NCBI GenBank assembly: GCA_018304285.1
Contig: JAGVWL010000041.1
Span: 1-10,188 of the forward strand
Reading direction: 5' to 3'
Source: Microcaldota archaeon
GTDB taxonomy: Archaea > Micrarchaeota > Micrarchaeia > Norongarragalinales > Norongarragalinaceae
Length of the DNA: 10,188 bases
Shown: one piece after another, positions 1-6,830 of the stretch
How positions within the stretch are numbered: position 1 is the stretch's first letter
Layout of the letters: each line of letters starts with the position of its first letter
Notes under the pieces: generated by a model
What the model saw: the letters and a program-made list of their open reading frames with translations, nothing else
Database searches by the model: none
Told to the model about the DNA's origin: nothing
Position numbers and translations under genes: made by a program

Positions 1-1
1 G

Positions 2-1047
2 CTTTGCTCCAACAACTATTTGAATTTGTCCAACCACCCGAAGCTCAAGGAAGCCGCCGCAAGCGCAATCCAAACGCACGGCGCGGGCAGTGGAAGCGTA
101 AGGGCGATTGCCGGAAGCATGGACTTGCATTTGGCGTTGGAAAAGAAAATCGCGTCTTTCAAAAACGCAGAAGCCGCGCTCTACTATCAAACGGGTTTTG
201 CAGCGAACGCCGGCCTTATTCCCGCTTTGGTGGGCGAGGGAGACGTTGTGTTGAGCGACGAAATAAACCACGGCTCTATAATCGATGGCGTGAGGTTAAG
301 CAAGGCAGAACGCGCGATTTACAAGCACTGCGACGTGGCTGATTTGGAGCGGGTGCTCAACGAATTGGATTCGAGGGCAGGATTCTCATCATCACCGACG
401 GGGTTTTTTCCATGGATGGAGACATCGCGCCTTTAGACCAAATTTCGAAAACCGCGGGCGAGCACGGTGCCATGGTGTATGTTGACGATGCGCACGGAGA
501 CGGGGTTTTGGGCGAAGGCGGGCGCGGCATAGTCAACCATTTTCACTTGGAAGGGAAAGTGCACGTTGAAATGGGCACTTTCTCGAAAGCGTTCGGCGTG
601 GTAGGGGGAAGCATTGCCGGAAGCAAGGATTTGGTTTCTTTTGCACTGAACAAGTCGCGCACTTGGCTTTTGAGCGGCTCAGCGCCGCCTGCGACCGCAG
701 CCGCGTGCATTGCCGCGCTAGATGTGCTGGAGCAGGAGCCGCAGCACGTGCAAAAGCTTTGGGACAACACGAATTACTTCAAAAAGCAGTTGCAGTCGCT
801 TGGCTTCGACACGGGCTTGAGCCAAACGCCCATTACGCCTGTCATGGTCGGCGAAAGCGCGAAGGCAAAGCGCTTGAGCGAAATGCTTTTCGAGCAAGGC
901 GTTTTCGCCTTGCCAATCGTATTCCCGATGGTGGCGAAAGACAAAGCGAGAATCCGCACGATGATGAACGCAGGGCTTTCGCGCGAGGATTTGGACTTCG
1001 CTTTGAACGCGTTCGAAAAAGCGGGCAAGGAACTGCAGATAATCTGA
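2..1047 (+). CDS. kbl: Glycine C-acetyltransferase (2-amino-3-ketobutyrate CoA ligase), 5'-partial and frameshifted
   Basis: Fold-type I PLP enzyme of the alpha-oxoamine synthase family. Family members of the Kbl type interconvert 2-amino-3-oxobutyrate plus CoA with glycine plus acetyl-CoA, the second step of threonine breakdown. The window opens inside the gene: frame 2 reads CSNNYLNLSNHP, which matches about residue 45 of bacterial Kbl, so roughly 45 N-terminal residues lie upstream. Frame 2 carries NHGSIIDG, with the His expected to stack on PLP (codon 269-271), and runs to NELDS. From 376 the homology continues in frame 1 with GRILIITDGVFSMDGD, then DDAHG (Asp 484-486, His 493-495) and TFSKAFG, whose Lys (586-588) should form the Schiff base with PLP. 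The C-terminal IVFPMVAKDKARIR and the ending ELQII fit Kbl better than BioF. All expected active-site residues are present on both sides of the shift, so only one base separates this from an intact gene. It ends with TGA 33 nt before pyruvate kinase. Family assignment is firm; Kbl versus a related synthase is likely but not certain. Confidence 0.88.
374..377 (+). other. Apparent -1 frameshift site in kbl
   Basis: Family-conserved reading leaves frame 2 after the codons GAT TCG (368-373) and resumes in frame 1 at GGC (376). Only AG (374-375) remains for what should be one codon. Restoring a single G in the GGG run (375-377) would give Asp-Ser-Arg-Gly-Arg-Ile-Leu. Unrepaired, frame 2 stops at 434-436. 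No X-XXY-YYZ slippery heptamer is visible here, so a real one-base deletion or a consensus error is more likely than programmed frameshifting. Confidence 0.8.
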
Positions 1048-1080
1048 GGAGTTTTTGCGAAAGCGCATGCGTGTGGTTTT

Positions 1081-2511
1081 TTGAGCAAGACTAAGATCGT
1101 TTGCACCCTCGGCCCTTCCACCAGTTCGGAAGAGGCGATTGTGAAACTCGCGCGCAAGGGCATGGACGTGGCGCGGCTGAATTTTTCCCACGGCAGGCTT
1201 GAAAGCCACGCCGGGATGATTTCCGCGGTAAAGCGCGTGAGGAAAAAGCTCGGCAAGCCGATTGCGATTCTCGCGGACTTGCAGGGCCCGCGCATCAGGA
1301 CCGGCGTAGTCAAAAACGGAATGGTTGAGTTAAAGCGGGGAAGCTTGGTTTCCATCAACACTCGCGGCGATTTCATCGGCAGCGCAAGGGAATTCAGCAT
1401 TCCCTACCCCCTGCTTGCCAGGGAAATGCAGGTGGGTGACCGGATTTTCATCGACGGCGGCTTGATGGAGCTTTTAGTGCAGGGGAAGAAGAACGGGCGT
1501 TTGGCTGCTGAAGTTGTTGAAGGAGGCGAGTTGCGCGACCACAAGGGAGTCAACTTGCCCAACGCCGACCTCAGCTTAGGTTCGCTGACTGCGAAGGACT
1601 TGCGCGACTTGAAGTTCTTGCAGGCGCAGGGCGTCGACTACATAGCCCAAAGTTTCGTGCGGTTTGCGGGCGACGTGAGGCTTTTGCGGAGAAAGATTTC
1701 AAAGTGGAGGCAAAAGCCCAAGATAATCGCAAAGATTGAGACTGCGAAAGCATTGGACGACATTGATGCTATTATCGAGGAAAGCGACGGGATTATGGTC
1801 GCGCGGGGCGATTTGGGCGTCGAGCTTAAGCCGGAGGAAGTGCCGCTGGCGCAAAAACTGCTGATAAAAAAATGCAATGCCGCCTACAAGCCCGTCATTA
1901 CGGCAACGCAAATGCTGGAGAGCATGACCCACTCGCCAATTCCCACGCGCGCGGAGGCGAGCGACGTGGCGAACGCGGTTTTGGACGGGACGGATGCGTT
2001 GATGCTAAGCGGCGAGACTGCAATGGGAAAATACCCTTTCAAAACTGTTGAAACGATGGAAGCGATTGCCCACAAGACAGAGTCCGCGCTGGCGCATTCC
2101 ATCCAGTCGCACGACCATGACGATGTAAAGCCGTTGCACCACAACATCGTCGAGGCGATAAGCCGGGCCGTCACGCAAACGGCTTTTCTCTTGAAGGCGA
2201 AGTTCATTGTCGCTTACACTACGCACGGGACTACCGCACGCTTGATTTCCAAGCACAAGCCTTTGCAGAAAATAATCGCTTTCACCCCGCACGAGTCTGC
2301 ATGCAACCAGTGCGCCTTGCTTTGGGGAGCCGAGCCTTTGCTCTTGCGCAAGGCGGGCGGGCTGGAAGAGTTCACGCGCATGGCTGAAACGGAGTTGAAA
2401 AAGCGCAGGATGGTTCGCAAGGGCGACGTTCTCGTTCTCACTGCGGGAATTCCTTTGGAAGTAAGCGGGAACACTAACGTGATGAAAGTGCACGTGGTAG
2501 ACGGATTTTAG
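1081..2511 (+). CDS. pyk: Pyruvate kinase, TTG start
   Basis: Catalyses the last glycolytic step in the cytoplasm, PEP plus ADP to pyruvate plus ATP. The 476 residues are normal for the family. Visible motifs are the opening strand KTKIVCTLGPS (residues 3-13), ARLNFSHG (31-38) and LADLQGPRIRTG, followed by a B domain. The pyruvate kinase signature IIAKIETAKALD has the presumed catalytic Lys218 and metal ligand Glu220. After it come MVARGDLGVEL with Asp244, and ITATQMLESM with Thr276. The C-terminal domain includes THGTTARLISKHKP and appears complete. The start is TTG at 1081: it is the only in-frame initiator between the upstream stop (1045-1047) and the conserved first strand, and the next Met (residue 28) would remove that strand. 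No SD sits at normal spacing; AGGAG at 1047-1051 is about 29 nt too far upstream, so initiation may depend on translation of kbl or on a short leader. No conserved residue is missing. The gene converges on the minus-strand orphan across 120 nt. Confidence 0.97.
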   Translation: MSKTKIVCTLGPSTSSEEAIVKLARKGMDVARLNFSHGRLESHAGMISAVKRVRKKLGKPIAILADLQGPRIRTGVVKNGMVELKRGSLVSINTRGDFIGSAREFSIPYPLLAREMQVGDRIFIDGGLMELLVQGKKNGRLAAEVVEGGELRDHKGVNLPNADLSLGSLTAKDLRDLKFLQAQGVDYIAQSFVRFAGDVRLLRRKISKWRQKPKIIAKIETAKALDDIDAIIEESDGIMVARGDLGVELKPEEVPLAQKLLIKKCNAAYKPVITATQMLESMTHSPIPTRAEASDVANAVLDGTDALMLSGETAMGKYPFKTVETMEAIAHKTESALAHSIQSHDHDDVKPLHHNIVEAISRAVTQTAFLLKAKFIVAYTTHGTTARLISKHKPLQKIIAFTPHESACNQCALLWGAEPLLLRKAGGLEEFTRMAETELKKRRMVRKGDVLVLTAGIPLEVSGNTNVMKVHVVDGF

Positions 2512-2516
2512 TTTTT

Positions 2517-2528
2517 GGCTGAGAAGCC
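2517..2528 (+). other. Small GAGA-capped hairpin after pyk
   Basis: GGCT (2517-2520) and AGCC (2525-2528) enclose GAGA, a GNRA-type tetraloop. It begins 5 nt after the pyk stop and follows a run of five T. The T-run is on the wrong side for a classical intrinsic terminator, so this could be an RNA-stabilising 3' hairpin or chance. Confidence 0.35.
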
Positions 2529-2534
2529 TGTGGT

Positions 2535-2630
2535 TTATAGCGAAAAGCGGAAATAATTGAACTTTTTACAGCTTTTCGCTAGTCGCGGAAGGCAAGAAGA
2601 AAGTTCAAATAATTTTGCCTTCTGCTATAA
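2535..2630. repeat. 96-bp imperfect palindrome between convergent genes
   Basis: The element has terminal inverted repeats TTATAGC (2535-2541) and GCTATAA (2624-2630). Comparing its left end with the reverse complement of its right end, 24 of the outer 31 positions match, and three of the mismatches would be G-U pairs in plus-strand RNA. Each half also folds alone: TAGCGAAAAGC (2538-2548) pairs perfectly with GCTTTTCGCTA (2571-2581), and GAAGGCAA (2588-2595) with TTGCCTTC (2615-2622). The loops of these hairpins contain complementary 9-mers, TTGAACTTT (2557-2565) and AAAGTTCAA (2600-2608). It fills the space between pyk and the orphan gene. It could be a bidirectional terminator, a structured RNA or a MITE/REP-like dispersed repeat. 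No second copy is in the window. Confidence 0.75.
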
Positions 2631-2631
2631 G

Positions 2632-3279
2632 TTACCAGCGTGTTGGGTTCACCCTGAAGCCCGCCCTTTCTAAAGCAGCTCTCGCGAACTCCCTCCATTC
2701 GGGCTTGCCTGAGTAATGCTCCCTTGATCTAGTTACTTCGATTGTTGCGTATCCTTCTCGCAATATGACCTTGAGCCCCCTTTCTTTTAAAGCGTCGATT
2801 GCAGGTGCCAATATACCCTTGGTTTCTCGAGTGTACGGAATCCTAACGTGTCCCATTTTAGCCAGGTCAACTGGTTCTGGGTTCATCCGTATAGTCTTTG
2901 ACCCCCTATAGGCAAATGCTGGCTTGGAATGCTTAAAAAGCGTATCCAAAACCATTTTTAGCTGCGAATCTATTTCTATTTCGGCAGGCCTGTGCGGGAT
3001 AAGGGCTAGCGTCTCATTTGCAAATTGATTCCAAACATCTCCGCGCCCGCCTTCTATTCGATAGTGGTCTGACGACCTTATGACCTTCAAACCCAGGCCG
3101 CCGGCTTTTATCATCGCGCCGTGAATAGCTTTCGAGCCGTCTGTCCCGGCAGGTATTGGGATTTTGACGTGTTTTACTTGGTTGGCTTCTACAGGCCAGT
3201 TGGAAATACCGTGCGAATCGTTCAATATAACTGCAGGGGTGGAATGCTTGAAAATTTCTCTAATAATCGCCTGCACCAT
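2632..3279 (-). CDS. Orphan protein made of two copies of an unrecognised ~95-residue domain
   Basis: I do not recognise this 215-residue protein. It is internally duplicated: copy A (about residues 3-94) and copy B (about 107-208) align along their length. Shared positions include FKHSxPA (10-16 and 115-121), a HVxIP strand (37-41 and 144-148), GLKVI (63-67 and 168-172), a following YxxIE-like strand (73-76 and 177-181), and a terminal WxxFA helix (83-87 and 195-199). By eye each copy suggests helix-strand-strand-helix-strand-strand. There is no signal peptide, membrane segment or Cys motif. ATG 3279 is preferred over the in-frame GTG at 3291, because that GTG lies inside a GGTGA SD located 8 nt before the ATG. 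The gene is AT-richer than its neighbours (27/60 GC at 2761-2820 against 35/60 at 4621-4680 in DP2), which hints at a different origin. It follows DP2 on the same strand by 89 nt but seems to have its own promoter. Confidence 0.8.
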   Translation of the reverse strand: MVQAIIREIFKHSTPAVILNDSHGISNWPVEANQVKHVKIPIPAGTDGSKAIHGAMIKAGGLGLKVIRSSDHYRIEGGRGDVWNQFANETLALIPHRPAEIEIDSQLKMVLDTLFKHSKPAFAYRGSKTIRMNPEPVDLAKMGHVRIPYTRETKGILAPAIDALKERGLKVILREGYATIEVTRSREHYSGKPEWREFARAALERAGFRVNPTRW

Positions 3280-3287
3280 TTCTAAAT

Positions 3288-3328
3288 TCACCTGAACTAT
3301 AGTAGCTGTTGTTTTCTCCCTTTTAAAG
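3288..3328 (-). promoter_or_regulatory. TATA-like box and SD of the orphan gene
   Basis: On the minus strand CTTTAAAAG (3328-3320) looks like an archaeal TATA box. Transcription starting about 25 nt downstream would begin near 3298-3300 and give a leader of about 20 nt. That leader would contain GGTGA (3292-3288), 8 nt before ATG 3279. The agreement of box, leader and SD supports independent transcription rather than pure read-through from DP2. No T-run follows the DP2 stop on the minus strand, so read-through is also possible. Confidence 0.5.
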
Positions 3329-3368
3329 ATTTTTAGTTTTCCGTTCCGTTGGCAGTTCTCTTATACCT

Positions 3369-6300
3369 TCATACGAAGCTCGCGAGGGAGAATTGCTTTT
3401 CCGCCTTTTCGCGGAAAACTTCCTTTATCTCGCGTTCGATGAGCATGAGCCTTTGCTTCAAGTATTCCGGCAAGTCGAACCGTTCCGCCATTTCCTTCGC
3501 CACGCCCAAATACTTTTCGATTCCCGCCTTGTGGATGGTGAGCAAAAGCTTTCCCCCGCATTTCCTGCATTTGCCCGCGAGCGGCGGGCGCCGGTATTTC
3601 GCGTTGCACTCGCCGCACCGGAATTTTTGGCGCGAGAAAGAACGCAAATTGCCGTATAAGTCGGGGAAAAAGTGCGAGAGGATTATGCGCTCGGCGGCTT
3701 GCTGCGTGTCGACCGCCCGGATTTTTCCCATCAAAATCAATTCCGCCTCGAGCTTTTGCTGCATGCTCGTCGAGAATTTGATGTAGCTGCTGCGGAATGG
3801 AGTTCGCGGGTCGATGGTGCAGGCGTGCGTGAAGCCTATGCCTTCATACTGCCCTTCTTTTCCTAGCTTGTCGGAAATAGTTTCCACGCTCACTTCGCCC
3901 GGGCTGGCGTAATTCAGCGTAGCCTTGTAAAAGTCAAGCGAATACGACCACGCCCTGTCCATCGCGTGCACTTCGTCGTCGACTTCAAGCGGGTCGAGAA
4001 TCGTCGTTAAAACGAGTGGCGCGTCCATCTGGCCTCCGCGCGTTTCGGGCAGGAATTCGCGGGAAAAGTTGAGCAGCCCGTCCATCATCAGGATTATGGC
4101 CAATTCATCCCCGTCGCAATTGCGGCGAGTGGCGCAATGCAAGTACGGGTGGGCGATTATGCCTTGCGCCTCCGTCGCGCCGATGACGCGGCAGACTATG
4201 CCTGCCGAAGTGTGCGGGGCGATGGCAATGCACTGCACTCCCACCACATCCTTCTCGCCCGCAGCGTTGTGGAACGCGGGCATGTTATACTCGTAGACCA
4301 GCAGGTCGTCGATGAATCGCGTAGCATTCAGCAAATATTGCATGCAGTGCTGCGAGACGATGATGTCTTGCGGCTTGAGCTCGACGATCTGGCTTTCGTT
4401 TTCGAGCTCGTTGCCCAACGCGTCTTTAGCGTAGCCGAGTTCGCGCAGCCGCGCGACGCTCGTTCCTATTTCCGAAGGGTAAAAGTGCGTGCACGGTATT
4501 TCCGTGGCATCAAAACGGCTCGTCCCGTCGCGGAACACCGTGATGCCGTACTTTGCGCGCAAAAACCCTTTCTCCAAAGCTTCGGGCGTCTTGCGCGCCG
4601 AAATCAAGCCTTGCACCGCCTTGACGTTGTCCGGCGCCAGCCCGGTTTTTTGGATTGCCTTTTCCACGGCGCGCATCAAGTTGAACTGCTGGATTTCATA
4701 GCCCGCTCCTTTCCCGCCGCATTCGCACTCCTGGATTTCGTTGAGCTTGCCGCACTTGGAGCACTTGAAAACGGGAATGGTCTTGCCTCCGCATTCGCAT
4801 TGCCTGGCCCAGTTTTTCTTTCCGCAGTCTTCGCACTTGCGCACTTCCAATTCAAATTCCGCGGTCTGGCTGCCGCCGGCTTCCCTGATCGTGTTGTAAG
4901 CTTTCTTGAGGCTGCGCACTTTCCCGCCGAGCAGGCCTATGGGGAAAAGCGAGTGCACCGGAGGTTTCATCTTGCGTTCGCGGCTTTTCTCGGGCCTGCC
5001 CATCGCGCTTCCCACGTACACTCCCACTTTGGCGCGGATTTCAAATGGCGAGACTGAATTGATTATTTGCAAAACGGTTTTCTCGGTTTTCGCCGCGTAT
5101 TCGGCAATGGTTTTTTTCAGCTCGCTTGCGTCGAGGTTTTTTCCCTTTAACATTCCCAAGGGAAGCAGGAGCGAGAGCGCAGCGTCCTTGTCGAAAACGA
5201 TTTCCCCGTTTTCCACCCTGTGCTCCACCCCGATGTTTTCCAAAATCGTTTTTTCCGGCGCAAGGGGCAAGGTGAATTTCTTGAATTCGAACCACTGCAT
5301 TTCCAGCTTTCCTTTTGAAATGTAATCGGCAAGCTTTTCCAGCTCTTCGAAAGTCAAGTCGCTCCAGAACAGCGTATGCGAAGGGGCGAGGGGCACTCCG
5401 TGTTTTTCGCACAGCGCCTTGGCTTCGACGAAAGAAAGCTTTTTGAGTTCTTCAGCGCTTTTCTCCACTCCCTTTTGCTTGAGTTCGAGAGAGAACCATT
5501 CTTCCACCCACGGCGAGGGGATGAGCGGGTGGGTGCTTTTGTTGAAGTCGCCGTAACAGCAGAGCATGTCGCCGATGAAAAGGATTTCCTTCACGCGGTT
5601 GCGCAGCGCGTACGCCTGGTCGAGCGAATCGATCTTTTTCACGCTGTCGTCGTCCAAAAGCACTATCGGCCCGTCGATAGTCTCGCAAGGAGTTACAATG
5701 CAGCCTTTGCCCGGCCTTTCGGTTTTCACTTGCGTTCCGAAAGCTGGGAATTCGTCGAGGATTACCATGGTTGCGGGGTGTATTGCTTTCGCGAGTATTC
5801 CCATGAAGCGCGTGCGGCCGTAGCGGAGGCGGAAGCCGCCTTTGCGCATTGGAAACGAGAATATGGGCCTGCCTGCCACGATTTCTTCCATGAACCTTTC
5901 GTTGGGCTTGATTTCAACTTGCTTGGCTTCCCGCTTTGCAACTTTAATCAGGTTTTCAAGCCACTGCCAGTCGAGCCCGTTTTTTTTCGTTATCTTCAGG
6001 ACTTTCGCCGCTTTCAGGCAAACCCCTTCCCCTATGACCAAGCAAACGCCGCTGCGCACGCGGTTGGTTTCGACCGACGGAATGTCCCTGTTGACGCTCA
6101 CTTCGTATTGCTCGGTAGGCTCGCCGTCTATGCGCACCGGGCAGTTTTTCACCACCCAAATCGCTTCATCTTTCGTGGGCACGTATTGCCCGGCGCGGGT
6201 TTTGCGCGCGTACAAATTGATTTCCTCCACGTACCGCGCAAGCTCGTTTTCCAGCGGGCGGAATTCCCGGATTCCGAAAAACCTCCTGCAATAATCTGCG

Positions 6301-6818
6301 AGCAAAAGCGAGAACGCCTGGCCCGTTCCCCCTGCGCCGCGGATGGGGCCGGCGAAATAAATGCTCAGGTAATCGCTTCCGTCGGGGTTTTGCCTTATGC
6401 GGAGCTTGGAAATGCCTTCGATGGGCGCCGAAACCACGCCTTCGGTAAACAGCGCCAACCCCGTTCTTACAGCCTGTTCGATGAGCTTTTCTCTTTCCAG
6501 CCTGGACCCTTCCTGGTTGGTCGGCTCGGGTGACGGTTGGGAAAACCGCTTTTCGAGTATTTGCTTTGCTATTTCAAAGCACGTCTTGTCGCGGTTGTGC
6601 TGCGCGGAAAGCTCGCGTATGGCTACGGCAACGCCTTTCGGGCCGACGAGCCCTTCGACGCGCGCAGCAACGTCTTGCGCCGGCGCTATTTCCACGACCC
6701 TCCGCGGGTCGAATCCTTTCGCACGCGCGGCTGACGCGGCTTGCAGCTGGCGTTCGAAATCCTTTTGAAGCATTGAAAAGTATTCGCGCATTTGCGGCGA
6801 GGCGTTTTCCGTATTCAC
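3369..6818 (-). CDS. polC: DNA polymerase D large (catalytic) subunit DP2, no intein
   Basis: Polymerising subunit of the archaeal replicative PolD. The 1149 residues are typical of intein-free family members. In order: an N-terminal region, GPIRGAGGTGQA (157-168), NCPVRIDGEPTEQYEVSVNRDIPSVETNR in pieces on both sides of residue 240, a GRPEK/KMKPPVHSLFPIG block, and an eight-Cys zinc region (Cys 662, 665, 674, 676, 686, 689, 698, 700). The catalytic NCDGDE has Asp902 and Asp904, matching the two essential aspartates of the two-barrel polymerase core; it is followed by RGGQMDAPLVLTT. A C-terminal zinc site has Cys 1068, 1071, 1084 and 1087. The last eight residues, QFSLASFV, resemble a PCNA-interacting peptide. 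Inteins are frequent at the NCDGD site in this family but none is present. The start is GTG 6818, overlapping the DP1 stop by 4 nt, with GAGGGGG (6830-6824) 5 nt upstream. Long plus-strand open frames across this gene are antisense shadows. Confidence 0.98.
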   Translation of the reverse strand: MNTENASPQMREYFSMLQKDFERQLQAASAARAKGFDPRRVVEIAPAQDVAARVEGLVGPKGVAVAIRELSAQHNRDKTCFEIAKQILEKRFSQPSPEPTNQEGSRLEREKLIEQAVRTGLALFTEGVVSAPIEGISKLRIRQNPDGSDYLSIYFAGPIRGAGGTGQAFSLLLADYCRRFFGIREFRPLENELARYVEEINLYARKTRAGQYVPTKDEAIWVVKNCPVRIDGEPTEQYEVSVNRDIPSVETNRVRSGVCLVIGEGVCLKAAKVLKITKKNGLDWQWLENLIKVAKREAKQVEIKPNERFMEEIVAGRPIFSFPMRKGGFRLRYGRTRFMGILAKAIHPATMVILDEFPAFGTQVKTERPGKGCIVTPCETIDGPIVLLDDDSVKKIDSLDQAYALRNRVKEILFIGDMLCCYGDFNKSTHPLIPSPWVEEWFSLELKQKGVEKSAEELKKLSFVEAKALCEKHGVPLAPSHTLFWSDLTFEELEKLADYISKGKLEMQWFEFKKFTLPLAPEKTILENIGVEHRVENGEIVFDKDAALSLLLPLGMLKGKNLDASELKKTIAEYAAKTEKTVLQIINSVSPFEIRAKVGVYVGSAMGRPEKSRERKMKPPVHSLFPIGLLGGKVRSLKKAYNTIREAGGSQTAEFELEVRKCEDCGKKNWARQCECGGKTIPVFKCSKCGKLNEIQECECGGKGAGYEIQQFNLMRAVEKAIQKTGLAPDNVKAVQGLISARKTPEALEKGFLRAKYGITVFRDGTSRFDATEIPCTHFYPSEIGTSVARLRELGYAKDALGNELENESQIVELKPQDIIVSQHCMQYLLNATRFIDDLLVYEYNMPAFHNAAGEKDVVGVQCIAIAPHTSAGIVCRVIGATEAQGIIAHPYLHCATRRNCDGDELAIILMMDGLLNFSREFLPETRGGQMDAPLVLTTILDPLEVDDEVHAMDRAWSYSLDFYKATLNYASPGEVSVETISDKLGKEGQYEGIGFTHACTIDPRTPFRSSYIKFSTSMQQKLEAELILMGKIRAVDTQQAAERIILSHFFPDLYGNLRSFSRQKFRCGECNAKYRRPPLAGKCRKCGGKLLLTIHKAGIEKYLGVAKEMAERFDLPEYLKQRLMLIEREIKEVFREKAEKQFSLASFV

Positions 6819-6830
6819 GCTTTCCCCCTC
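6815..6830 (-). promoter_or_regulatory. DP1/DP2 stop-start overlap with SD
   Basis: On the minus strand GTGA (6818-6815) is both the DP2 GTG start and the DP1 TGA stop. GAGGGGG (6830-6824) lies 5 nt upstream, inside the end of DP1. This arrangement normally couples translation and would help keep the two PolD subunits in balance. It also decides the DP2 start, since the next Met is residue 10. Confidence 0.75.

Noticed and set aside
368..380. Programmed -1 frameshift in kbl
   Set aside because: No slippery heptamer and no clear downstream pseudoknot; Kbl homologues are known as single-frame genes.
774..1400. 208-residue minus-strand open frame across the kbl-pyk junction
   Set aside because: It overlaps two plus-strand genes with clear family motifs and has no SD or recognisable domain.
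5376..6533. 385-residue plus-strand open frame inside polC, and similar ones at 4137-5057 and 4906-5325
   Set aside because: They are antisense to a strongly conserved DP2 gene, low in complexity, rich in Arg/His/Phe/Ala, and carry no recognisable motif. They result from codon bias of the real gene.
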